This document shows, piece by piece, positions 1-7,376 of a stretch of DNA of 64,000 nucleotides. The first letter of the stretch is position 1. Every line of letters starts with the position of its first letter. The notes under the pieces were generated by a model. That model was not told where the DNA came from. It searched no databases and saw nothing but the letters and a program-made list of their open reading frames with translations. The position numbers were made by a program, and so were the translations under genes. Source of the stretch: Streptomyces sp. NBC_01451 (GTDB lineage Bacteria > Actinomycetota > Actinomycetes > Streptomycetales > Streptomycetaceae). Where the stretch lies: positions 8,432,001-8,496,000 of the forward strand of contig NZ_CP109479.1 in assembly GCF_036227485.1 (NCBI RefSeq), written 5' to 3'.

Positions 1-2
1 GG

Positions 3-827
3 CTCGCTCCGCTCGCCAGGGGCGAGGCCATCGGGGCGTTCGGCCTGACCGAGCCCGGCGCCGGGTCCGACGCGGCCGGCATCACCACCACGGCCCGCCG
101 GGCGGACGGCGGTTGGGTGATCAACGGCACCAAGATGTTCATCACCAACGCCGGTACCGACATCAGCCAGGGCGTCACCCTGCTGGCCACGACCGGTAGG
201 AACGAGGACGGGCGGAAACGGTTCGCCACGTTCTACGTCCCGACCGGGACGCCCGGCTACAGCTGCGGCGCCAAGCTGAAGAAGCTCGGCTGGCACGCCA
301 TGGACACCCGGGAACTGGTCTTCGAGGACTGCTGGATCGCCGAGGACCATCTGATCGGCGAAGAGGGCAACGGGCTGCGCCAGTTCCTCGCCGTCCTCGA
401 CAAGGGCCGTGTCAGCGTCGCCGCGCTGGGTCTTTCACTGACCCGGGCGGCGCTCGCGCTGGCCGTCAAACACGCCACGGAGCGCCACCAGTTCGGCCGC
501 CCGCTGTCCGCCTTCCAGGCGGTCGCCCACAAGATCGCCGACATCGGTACGGAGCTCCAGGCCGCCCGCTGGATGGTCTACCGGGCCGCCGCGCTCGCCG
601 ACCAGGGGCGTCCGTACGGCACGGAGGCCGCCATGGCCAAGCTCTACGCCTCCGAGGTGGCCAACCGTGCCGCGTCCCAGGCGGTGCAGATCCACGGCGG
701 CTACGGCTATGTGCGGGAGTCGGAGATCTCACGGTTCTACGCCGACGCCAAGATCCTGGAGATCGGCGAGGGCACCAACGAGATCCAACGCGACGTCATC
801 GCCCGGGCGTTGCTGAAGCAGGCGTGA
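3..827 (+). CDS. acyl-CoA dehydrogenase, C-terminal part (5' end outside window)
   Basis: The reading frame is open from the first base of the window, so the N-terminus is missing. The visible 274 residues begin just before the FAD/substrate signature [13 protein letters not shown] and end with the C-terminal four-helix domain: [20 protein letters not shown] is the classical second signature, and [20 protein letters not shown] contains the GEGTNEIQ stretch with a Glu at the usual catalytic-base position. The family oxidises acyl-CoA thioesters to trans-2-enoyl-CoA with FAD, passing electrons to ETF. It converges on a TetR gene with a strong bidirectional terminator between them. Its place at the edge of an oxygenase cluster suggests it handles the CoA-activated product of ring cleavage; that role is inferred. 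Confidence 0.95.
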   Translation, partial: LAPLARGEAIGAFGLTEPGAGSDAAGITTTARRADGGWVINGTKMFITNAGTDISQGVTLLATTGRNEDGRKRFATFYVPTGTPGYSCGAKLKKLGWHAMDTRELVFEDCWIAEDHLIGEEGNGLRQFLAVLDKGRVSVAALGLSLTRAALALAVKHATERHQFGRPLSAFQAVAHKIADIGTELQAARWMVYRAAALADQGRPYGTEAAMAKLYASEVANRAASQAVQIHGGYGYVRESEISRFYADAKILEIGEGTNEIQRDVIARALLKQA

Positions 828-849
828 CACGAGCCGGCGGGCCCGGGAT

Positions 850-887
850 GCGAAAGGGCCCGCGGCGGATGCCGCGGGCCCTTTCGC
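850..887. terminator. bidirectional rho-independent-type terminator
   Basis: A perfect 17-bp GC-rich stem (850-866 pairing with 871-887) with a 4-nt loop lies between the convergent acyl-CoA dehydrogenase and TetR genes. Streptomyces terminators often lack a U-tract, as here. Confidence 0.85.
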
Positions 888-922
888 CGGTCGTACCGGT
901 CGTACGAGCTGTGGCGACCGGC

Positions 923-1630
923 TCAGCTCGCCAGGGCGGCGGGCTGCCACACGGCCTCGGGGTCGAGGGGCAGGTCCGGCCGGTCACGCTTGAAGGCGGC
1001 GGCCTCCTCCTCCACGTCCGGCAGGGCGACGCCTGGTGCTCCGAACCCGCGCAGCAGGGTGTCGCAGTACTCGCTGGACAGATACGAGGCGTCCCAGTTG
1101 CCGTCCGGCTTCACCCATTGGTAGGTGTGGTTGTGCAGATTCAGGAACTGCAGGGTGGCCAGGTGCGGTTCGACGGCGCGGAAGGTGCCCTGCTCCACGG
1201 CCTCCGTGAGCAGTCCCCGGACCAGTTGCTCGAACTCCGCGCGCTGGCCGAGGAGCGTGTCGAGGTAGTCGCCGGTGAGGCTCCGGTAGTCGTGCTCGTA
1301 GACCCAGATGTGGTCGAGCCTGCGGAAGATGATCGTCAGCAGCGATTCCGACAGCAGCCGCAGCCGCACCAGCGGATTCGCGTCGAGGCCCGCGATCTCC
1401 CGGGCGCGGGACAGCAGCGGGTCCATCACCCGCGACTGGATCTCGATCAGCAGGTTCTCCTTGGACCCGATGTAGTAGTACAGGGCGCCCTTGGCGAGCC
1501 CGACCGCACGGCCCAGTTCGTTGATGGAGGTCGCCGCGTAGCCATAGCGGGCGAAGAGGGTCGCCGCGGTGTCGATGATCTTCTGGCGTCGGACCTCGTA
1601 GTCCGGCCCGTGGCCCGGTGGTCGTGGCAT
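923..1630 (-). CDS. TetR/AcrR-family transcriptional repressor
   Basis: 235 residues. The start is the ATG at 1630, preceded by GGGGAG eight bases upstream; a longer frame to 1714 has no such site. The N-terminal winged DNA-binding domain (about residues 15-62) contains the typical SINELGRAVGLAKGALYYYIG helix-turn-helix followed by SKENLL. The C-terminal ligand-binding half is all-helical and not specific. The gene is divergent from the E1 gene, sharing a 215-bp promoter region with a palindrome at 1771-1780. The same palindrome occurs in five further promoters of the cluster, so this protein is the obvious candidate for the cluster-wide repressor, probably released by an acyl-CoA or a pathway ketone. 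Family assignment is secure; regulon and ligand are inference. Confidence 0.93.
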   Translation of the reverse strand: MPRPPGHGPDYEVRRQKIIDTAATLFARYGYAATSINELGRAVGLAKGALYYYIGSKENLLIEIQSRVMDPLLSRAREIAGLDANPLVRLRLLSESLLTIIFRRLDHIWVYEHDYRSLTGDYLDTLLGQRAEFEQLVRGLLTEAVEQGTFRAVEPHLATLQFLNLHNHTYQWVKPDGNWDASYLSSEYCDTLLRGFGAPGVALPDVEEEAAAFKRDRPDLPLDPEAVWQPAALAS

Positions 1631-1770
1631 GTGGTTCTCCCCGCCTGATGCGTCGACATTTCGACGCGCCGATGAGACATGGTCCCGGGCTCGCGTCCGG
1701 GTGGCCGTTGGCACATCCGGGGGGAAGCGGGTCCGGGACCTCGTTCTATTGTGCTTGACCAGTTTGCTAG

Positions 1771-1780
1771 ACCAGACGGT
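1771..1780. promoter_or_regulatory. TetR-type operator, copy 1 (tetR / E1 intergenic)
   Basis: ACCAGACGGT fits the shared core ACC-N3-CGGT, flanked by TAG on the left and ACA on the right as in the copy at 16314. It lies 66 bp before the E1 start and 141 bp before the tetR start, so it could serve both divergent promoters. Confidence 0.6.
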
Positions 1781-1845
1781 ACATTAAAAGATGGACTCCG
1801 GCGGCGCGGCCTTGTACCGCCCGCGCGATCATTGCGAGGACGCGC

Positions 1846-3858
1846 ATGACGACCGAGGCACCCCACCAGACAACGACCGGTTCCGCCGGTTTCGCCGGCT
1901 CCGCGCACGCGGAACAGCTCCTGGAAATGTACCGCCGGATGCGGCGCATCCGGCGCTTCGAGGAGCGGGCGTCCGTCCTGTACAAGGCGACGGAGATCCC
2001 GGGCTTCCTGCATCTGTCGATCGGTCAGGAGGCCAGTGCGGTGGGCGCCTGCTGGCCGCTGGGCCCCGGCGACGGAATCACCTCCACCCACCGGGGGCAC
2101 GGCCACGTCCTGGCCAAGGGCCTCGACACGGCGTCCATGATGGCCGAGCTGATGGGCAAGGAGGCCGGGACCTGTCACGGTCGCGGCGGTTCGATGCACA
2201 TCGCCGACCCGGGTCTCGGCATCTACGGCGCCAACGGCATCGTCGGCGCCGGTCTGCCGATCGCCACCGGAGTGGCCACCGCGGCCAAGCTGCGTGCCGC
2301 GGGAGACGTGGTCGTGGCGTTCTTCGGGGACGGCGCGGTCGCCCAGGGCATGTTCCACGAGGCCGTCAACCTGGCCGCCGTATGGGACCTGCCTGTCGTC
2401 TTCCTGTGCGAGAACAACCACTACTCCGAGTTCTCGCCCGCGTCCGAACAGCACCGCGCCTCGCTCTCCGCCCGGGCCGCCGGGTACGGCATCGACTACG
2501 CGCACGTCGACGGCAACGACGTCCTCGCGGTGGCGGGGCTGATGAACGACGTGGTGGAACGCCTGCGGGGCGGCGCGGGCCCCGTCCTCGTGGAGGCCGA
2601 GACCTACCGCTGGCACGGCCACTACGAGGGGGACCCCGAGCGCTACCGCAGCGCCGAGGAGGTCGCCGCCGCCAAGGAGCGCGACCCGCTGCTGGTCGCC
2701 CGCCGGCACCTGGCCGCGGCCGGTGTCCCGGCCGTGCTGGCCGACGCCGTCGACGAGGAGATCGACAAGGAGATCGAGGCGGCCGTGGAGTGGGCCAGGA
2801 GCCTGCCCGAGCCGGCCCCCGAGACCCTGTACGACTTCGTCTCGGCGCCGCGCTCCACGATCCCCGAGCCGGCCCCCGCCGAGGGCGAGGTCTTCCGCTC
2901 CATGGACGCCGTACGCCTCGCCCTGGAACACGAACTCGCCGCCGACCCCGACGTGTTCCTCGCCGGGATCGACATCGGCGCGGGCGGCAACGTCTTCGGC
3001 CTCACCCGGGGCCTGGCGGACGCCTTCCCCGGCCGGGTCCGTGACACGCCGATCAGCGAGAGCGCCATCCTCGGCACGGCGGTCGGGGCGGCCATGGCCG
3101 GGATGAAGCCGGTGGTCGAGATCATGTACATGGACTTCATCGGCGTCGCCCTCGACATGCTGCTCAACCAGGCCGCCAAGCTGCGCTTCATGACCGGCGG
3201 CCGGGCCTCCATGCCGCTCGTCGTCCGCACCCAGTTCGGCGCGGGCCGCTCCTCGGGCAGCCAGCACTCGCAGAGCCTGGAGGCGCTGCTCGCCCACATC
3301 CCGGGCCTGACGGTGGTGATGCCGTCCAACCCGGCCGACACGTACGGCCTGCTGCGCGCCGCCATCCAGGACCCGAACCCGGTGGTCTTCGTGGAGAACC
3401 GGCTCCAGTACGGACTCAAGGGCCCGCGTCCGCCGGCCGACCACCTCATCCCCCTGGGCAAGGCCAAGGTGATCCGCGAGGGCACCGACATCACCCTGGT
3501 CTCCTGGTCCCGGATGGTCCAGGACTGCCTGGCCGCGGCGGATGTGCTGGCCGCCGAGGGAGTGAGCGTGGAGGTGATCGACCTACGCACGGTCGCCCCG
3601 CTGGACCGGGAGACCGTGCTCGCCTCCCTCGCCAAGACCAACCGTCTGGTCATCGCCCACGAGGCCGTACGGGACTTCGGCGTCGGTGCCGAACTGTCCG
3701 CGCTCGCCGTCGACGAGGGGTTCTGGCACCTGGACGCTCCGGTGACACGCGTGGCCCCGCCGCATGTGCCGGCACCGTACGCGCCCTCCCTGGAGCGGGT
3801 GTGGCTGCCGTCGCAGGACACGATCGCCGAGACGCTGCGCCGGATCGCGGCGGTCTGA
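1846..3858 (+). CDS. fused alpha-beta E1 component of a thiamine-diphosphate 2-oxoacid (acetoin/pyruvate-type) dehydrogenase
   Basis: 670 residues; GAGGA lies six bases before the ATG. Residues about 25-340 are the E1-alpha domain, with the ThDP/Mg motif GDGAVAQG at about residue 161 followed by the conserved NN of LCENNHYSEF. Residues about 347-670 are the E1-beta domain (SAILGTAVGAAMAGMKPVVE, QFGAGRSSGSQHSQS). E1-alpha and E1-beta are usually separate proteins; here they are one polypeptide. The family decarboxylates a 2-oxoacid and transfers the acyl group to the lipoyl arm of an E2. No E2 or E3 gene is seen within the window, so it must borrow partners or work as a decarboxylase or oxidase on its own. 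It is followed by an IS30 element only 68 bp after the stop. Confidence 0.9.
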   Translation: MTTEAPHQTTTGSAGFAGSAHAEQLLEMYRRMRRIRRFEERASVLYKATEIPGFLHLSIGQEASAVGACWPLGPGDGITSTHRGHGHVLAKGLDTASMMAELMGKEAGTCHGRGGSMHIADPGLGIYGANGIVGAGLPIATGVATAAKLRAAGDVVVAFFGDGAVAQGMFHEAVNLAAVWDLPVVFLCENNHYSEFSPASEQHRASLSARAAGYGIDYAHVDGNDVLAVAGLMNDVVERLRGGAGPVLVEAETYRWHGHYEGDPERYRSAEEVAAAKERDPLLVARRHLAAAGVPAVLADAVDEEIDKEIEAAVEWARSLPEPAPETLYDFVSAPRSTIPEPAPAEGEVFRSMDAVRLALEHELAADPDVFLAGIDIGAGGNVFGLTRGLADAFPGRVRDTPISESAILGTAVGAAMAGMKPVVEIMYMDFIGVALDMLLNQAAKLRFMTGGRASMPLVVRTQFGAGRSSGSQHSQSLEALLAHIPGLTVVMPSNPADTYGLLRAAIQDPNPVVFVENRLQYGLKGPRPPADHLIPLGKAKVIREGTDITLVSWSRMVQDCLAAADVLAAEGVSVEVIDLRTVAPLDRETVLASLAKTNRLVIAHEAVRDFGVGAELSALAVDEGFWHLDAPVTRVAPPHVPAPYAPSLERVWLPSQDTIAETLRRIAAV

Positions 3859-3925
3859 CCACACGAACGGCCGCACGAGAACGGGCAGGGAAAAGGGAGA
3901 GGCCCCCAGGAGCAGGCGGATTCGA

Positions 3926-5205
3926 GGGGTCGTTGCAACACGTGGTCGGTTGATCAGGCCGCGAGCAGTTTATGCAGGCGCTCGGCTGGGGTTTCCCAGT
4001 CGAGTGTTTTGCGTGGGCGGCCGTTGAGCTCGGCGGCGACGGCGTCCAGGCGTTCGCGGGTGTGGACCGCAAGGTCGGTGCCTTTGGGGAAGTACTGCCG
4101 CAGCAGGCCGTTGGTGTTCTCGTTCGAACCGCGCTGCCAGGGGCTGGCCGGGTCGCAGAAGTAGACCGGGATGTCGGTGGCCAGGGTGAAGGAGGCGTGG
4201 GCGGCCATCTCGGAGCCCTGGTCCCAGGTCAGTGACCGCACCAGGTGGGCGGGCAGGGTCTGGGCGGTTTCGACCAGGGCGTCGCGGACATGTTCGGCGG
4301 TTCGGCCGTCGGGCAGGTGCAGCAGCATCACGTAGCGGGTGGCGCGCTCGACCAGCGTGCCGATGGCGGAGGCGCCGTCCTTGCCGATGATCAGGTCGCC
4401 TTCCCAGTGGCCGGGAACGGCCCGGTCCTCGGCTTCGGCGGGGCGTTCACTGATCATGACCATGGGGGTGGAGAACCGCGGCTGGCGCTGCTGGGCCTGG
4501 CGGCGGGGTTTGCGGCGGGTGCGGCCCGAGCGGAGGGCTTTGGCCAGTTCGCGGCGGAGTTCGCCGCGTCCTTGGACGTAGAGGGCCTGGTAGACCGTCT
4601 CGTGGACCACGTGCATCTCCGGCCGCCGGGGGAACTGTGCCCGCAGAGCCTGGCAGATCTGCTCCGGGCTCCACCGTATGTCCAGGTGGTTCTGGATGAA
4701 GTCCCGCAACTGCGGGTTCTGGCCGATCTTGCCGGTTTTGGGCCGGGGCCGGCGGGAGTCGGCGCGGGCCTGGGCGGCGAAGGGCCGGTACTGGCCGTTG
4801 CCGGGGTGCCGGTTGCGGCAGATCTCCCGGCTGATGGTGGACGGGCTGCGACCCAGCTCGGCGGCGATCGTGCGGACCGTGGCCTTCTCCCGCAGCCGGT
4901 CGGCGATGTGGATCCGGTCGGCCTCACGCAGATACCGGGACGGACCGGGAGACGGCGCCACCGCTTTGACCGGTGGCGCCGCCTTGTGCCTGCCCGACGG
5001 GTTGCGGCCGTTGCGCCACCGCTTGCCCGTCCGGATATTGATCCCGACGCGTCGGCAGGCTTCCAAGCTGCTCAGGCCCTGATCCATGAGCCGGAAGTAT
5101 TCCTCCCGCTCACGGACCAGCTGCCTACGCCCTTGCGCCACCGTCCGCACCTTGCGGATCTCGAACTCCATCGCACCCCTTGAGCTGGGGTGTTGCGACG
5201 ACTCC
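3926..5205 (-). mobile_element. IS30-family insertion sequence, apparently complete
   Basis: The transposase gene is bounded by imperfect terminal inverted repeats: GGGGTCGTTGCAACAC at 3926-3941 and, read on the other strand, GGAGTCGTCGCAACAC at 5190-5205 (14 of 16 match). The size, about 1.28 kb, is normal for IS30. I cannot recognise a convincing 2-3 bp target duplication outside the repeats. The element lies between the stop of the E1 gene and the end of the oppositely oriented cyclase gene, so no reading frame is interrupted. Confidence 0.85.
3954..5171 (-). CDS. IS30-family transposase
   Basis: 405 residues, full length for the family. An N-terminal HTH region (about residues 98-120, ATVRTIAAELGRSPSTISRE) is the IS30 terminal-repeat-binding domain. 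The catalytic core carries an intact DDE triad: D259 in GHWEGDLIIG, D317 in LTWDQGSE, and E351 in RGSNENTNGLLRQYFPKGTD, the last being the IS30 hallmark. No frameshift is seen, so the copy may be active. Starts at the ATG complement of 5169-5171, 19 bp inside the right terminal repeat. Confidence 0.95.
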   Translation of the reverse strand: MEFEIRKVRTVAQGRRQLVREREEYFRLMDQGLSSLEACRRVGINIRTGKRWRNGRNPSGRHKAAPPVKAVAPSPGPSRYLREADRIHIADRLREKATVRTIAAELGRSPSTISREICRNRHPGNGQYRPFAAQARADSRRPRPKTGKIGQNPQLRDFIQNHLDIRWSPEQICQALRAQFPRRPEMHVVHETVYQALYVQGRGELRRELAKALRSGRTRRKPRRQAQQRQPRFSTPMVMISERPAEAEDRAVPGHWEGDLIIGKDGASAIGTLVERATRYVMLLHLPDGRTAEHVRDALVETAQTLPAHLVRSLTWDQGSEMAAHASFTLATDIPVYFCDPASPWQRGSNENTNGLLRQYFPKGTDLAVHTRERLDAVAAELNGRPRKTLDWETPAERLHKLLAA

Positions 5206-5253
5206 TAGAACCCAAGGCAAAGTCCTGGGGCCCTCTCCCTCGGGGAGTCCGTG

Positions 5254-6300
5254 TCAGACGGTGGCGATCGGTGTGAGGGGGCTGCCTTGTGTTCCTGGGA
5301 GGTTGAGTGGGGGTGCGGTGAGGAGGAAGCGGCTGCGGTTGTGTTGGCGCAGCCAGGTGGCGAGTTTGTCGAGGTACCAGAGTTCGCCGAGGGGGATGCC
5401 CAGTTTGAAGAGGCAGAGGTGGTGGATGGGCAGGAGGGAGTGGGGGCCGGTCTCGTTGCCGACGCCCACTCCCTCGACGGCGTAGTTGTCCGCGACGAGA
5501 CCCGCGAGTTGGGAGTCGGTGATCCATTGGAGGATCGCGGGGTCGTGGGCGTCGAGGTAGGCGGCGGTCCGGTGGATGGCGACGGGGTCGGGGTTCTTGT
5601 TCCAGGCGAGGATCTGGGTGGCGAAGCCGGTGTGGAGCAGGACGATGTCGCCGGGTTCGACGGTGACGTTGTCGGCGTCCATGATCTCGCGCAGTTGCTG
5701 GTGGTTGACGGCCTGGTAGCCGGTGCCGAGGTGGTGGGCGATGTCGATGAGGACGCCGCGTCCCTGGACGCCGTGCTGGGCCATGTGTTCGAGGCCGAGG
5801 TGGCGGGCGAAGCCGAGGCTGCCGCTGCCGTCGCCCTTGGCGTCGTCCTGGGGTCCGACGAGGTCGGTGCCGGCGCGGTAGCCGTTGTAGTAGACGGCCT
5901 CGGCGACGCCGTCGGCGTCGGCGTCGAACTCGGCGCCCTGGTGGGCGAGGGCGTCCCACTGGGTGGAGTACTGGAGCCAGAGGGTGACCACGTCGTCGGA
6001 CCACACGTCGATGAGGTCGGGGGAGAAGTGTTCGCTGGCCCTGATGTTGTAGAAGACGTCCTGGTTGTGCTGGAGGTCCTCGGTGGGGCGCAGGATCGGC
6101 GGGTAGCGGCGCTGGTTCATGGCCGTACCGCCGGGATGGTCCAGCGGCAGGCTGAGGCTGAAGGCGATGCCGTGCTCGACCTCGCGCACGCCCTGGAGGA
6201 CCTTCTCCCGGGTGAGCAGGTTGATCCGGCCCAGCTCGTCGTCCTCGCCCCAGTCGCCCCAGGTCGAGCCCGGCGGACGCTGCTTCCAACGCTTCGTCAT
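5254..6300 (-). CDS. cyclase-family (PF04199, kynurenine-formamidase-like) metal-dependent hydrolase
   Basis: 348 residues. The fold is recognisable from WGDWGEDDELGRINLLT near the N-terminus, the metal-site region STQWDALAHQG at about residue 112, and the later blocks RGVLIDIAHHLG and GDIVLLHTGF. In kynurenine formamidase the site reads HxGTHxDxPxH; this subgroup has S-T-Q-W-D-x-x-x-H instead. Related enzymes hydrolyse amides, lactones or ring carbonyls. In this cluster it is a good candidate for opening the lactone or ester made by the Baeyer-Villiger enzyme at 7377-9035, which is inference. The start is the ATG complement of 6298-6300, divergent from the SnoaL gene across an operator-bearing region. 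Confidence 0.82.
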   Translation of the reverse strand: MTKRWKQRPPGSTWGDWGEDDELGRINLLTREKVLQGVREVEHGIAFSLSLPLDHPGGTAMNQRRYPPILRPTEDLQHNQDVFYNIRASEHFSPDLIDVWSDDVVTLWLQYSTQWDALAHQGAEFDADADGVAEAVYYNGYRAGTDLVGPQDDAKGDGSGSLGFARHLGLEHMAQHGVQGRGVLIDIAHHLGTGYQAVNHQQLREIMDADNVTVEPGDIVLLHTGFATQILAWNKNPDPVAIHRTAAYLDAHDPAILQWITDSQLAGLVADNYAVEGVGVGNETGPHSLLPIHHLCLFKLGIPLGELWYLDKLATWLRQHNRSRFLLTAPPLNLPGTQGSPLTPIATV

Positions 6301-6361
6301 GACTAACGTCTCCTCACGCGACGGTCCTCGTCGACAGTCGTCGGCATGCTATTTAGATTAT

Positions 6362-6371
6362 ACCGGTCGGT
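6362..6371. promoter_or_regulatory. TetR-type operator, copy 2 (cyclase / SnoaL intergenic)
   Basis: ACCGGTCGGT inside TTATACCGGTCGGTCAAC fits the ACC-N3-CGGT core shared by six promoters of the cluster. It lies 62 bp upstream of the cyclase start and about 90 bp upstream of the SnoaL gene. Confidence 0.65.
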
Positions 6372-6462
6372 CAACAACCAGAACTGTTCCGTCGCAGCTC
6401 TTTATATTGTCTTGCGTTCAGCAATAGACTCAGTGGTCGAAACATCGACTGTTGGGGAGATG

Positions 6463-6861
6463 ATGAGCGAATCCACACAGGCGTGGGTGGCTGCCGGCGT
6501 ACGTTCCGTGATCGGGACGCACACCCAGGCTCAGGACGCCGGACGCACCGACGAGATCGTCGCGCTGTACACGACCGACGGGGTCCTGGAACTGCCGGGC
6601 ACGGACCCCCTGCAGGGGCATGACGCCCTCCGCGCGGCCTTCAAGGGCTGGGCGCCGGAGAAGCCGCAGCTGCACCTGGTCACCAACACGGTCGTCACCT
6701 CCTCCACCGACGACGAGGCGACGGCCACGAGTGACGTGGCATTCCTCCAGCGCGGCGAGGCGGGCTGGGCGGTCCAGGTCGTCGGGCACTACGAGGACGA
6801 GCTGACCCGGGTCGACGGCACCTGGCTGCTCCGGCGCAGGAAGACGACGTACCAGGTCTGA
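6463..6861 (+). CDS. SnoaL/NTF2-like protein, paralogue 1
   Basis: 132 residues counted from the second of two adjacent ATGs (6460 and 6463); GGGGAG at 6454-6459 leaves three bases to the second ATG and none to the first, so the second is preferred. The protein is a single small alpha+beta barrel of the SnoaL/NTF2 superfamily, whose members include polyketide cyclases, ketosteroid isomerases, limonene-epoxide hydrolases and dehydratases. It is followed 37 bp later by a clear paralogue: both contain PQLHLV-NTVVTS-TD-EAT and QRGEAGWAVQ-VG-Y-D-L. The catalytic residues cannot be named with confidence. A pair of such subunits may form a heterodimeric isomerase or dehydratase for a pathway intermediate (inference). 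Confidence 0.82.
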   Translation: MSESTQAWVAAGVRSVIGTHTQAQDAGRTDEIVALYTTDGVLELPGTDPLQGHDALRAAFKGWAPEKPQLHLVTNTVVTSSTDDEATATSDVAFLQRGEAGWAVQVVGHYEDELTRVDGTWLLRRRKTTYQV

Positions 6862-6898
6862 GCACGTGTCACCCCCTTCGACTTGACCTTGGAGAGAG

Positions 6899-7306
6899 AT
6901 GAGCACCACTTCCGCCGACGCCGAGGCGTCGGTCACCACCGGTGTGCACACCGCCATCGCCGCCTACGCGCAGGCGCTGGACACCAACCGCACCGCCGAC
7001 CTCGCCGAACTGTTCGTGCCCGACGGTGTCGCCGAGATCGCCGGTATCGCGACCTTCGAGGGCCGGGACGCGATCCGCGAGGGCTTCGCCGCCTTCGCGC
7101 CGACCCAGCCGCAGCTGCACCTGGTGGCCAACACGGTGGTCACCTCGTACACCGATGAGGAGGCCACGGCGGTCAGCAACCTGGCGTTCTTCCAGCGCGG
7201 TGAGGCGGGCTGGGCGGTGCAGCTCGTGGGCCGCTACGACGACACGCTGCGCCAGCACGACGGCGCGTGGAAGTTCCAGCGGAGGGTCACGACCTTCCTG
7301 CCGTAA
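6899..7306 (+). CDS. SnoaL/NTF2-like protein, paralogue 2
   Basis: 135 residues, ATG preceded by GGAGAG two to seven bases upstream. This is a tandem duplicate of the preceding gene and is presumably cotranscribed with it. The family fold fits the ladder FVPDGVAEIAGIATFEGRDAI, then NTVVTSYTDEEATAVSNLAF, then WAVQLVGRYDDTLRQHDGAW. The divergence between copies is concentrated in the N-terminal helix and near the C-terminus, which is compatible with either subunit specialisation or a changed substrate pocket. The transcript ends at a 21-bp hairpin just downstream. Confidence 0.82.
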   Translation: MSTTSADAEASVTTGVHTAIAAYAQALDTNRTADLAELFVPDGVAEIAGIATFEGRDAIREGFAAFAPTQPQLHLVANTVVTSYTDEEATAVSNLAFFQRGEAGWAVQLVGRYDDTLRQHDGAWKFQRRVTTFLP

Positions 7307-7319
7307 CGCGTCACGGAAG

Positions 7320-7365
7320 GCCGATGCTGGTGCCGCCCGATCCGTCGGGCGGCACCAGCATCGGC
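7320..7365. terminator. bidirectional terminator
   Basis: Perfect 21-bp stem (7320-7340 with 7345-7365), 4-nt loop TCCG, followed by TTTCT on the plus strand. It separates the convergent SnoaL and monooxygenase genes. Confidence 0.9.
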
Positions 7366-7376
7366 TTTCTGCCTGG

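Noticed and set aside
1755..1776. DasR-like half-site TTGACCAG with TAGACCAG before the E1 gene
   Set aside because: The halves are direct rather than inverted, so they do not form a dre element; the TetR-type core at 1771 explains the sequence better.
1447..3444. 665-residue minus-strand frame over tetR and the E1 gene
   Set aside because: It mixes the shadow of E1 and an out-of-frame tetR copy; no ribosome site and no domain.
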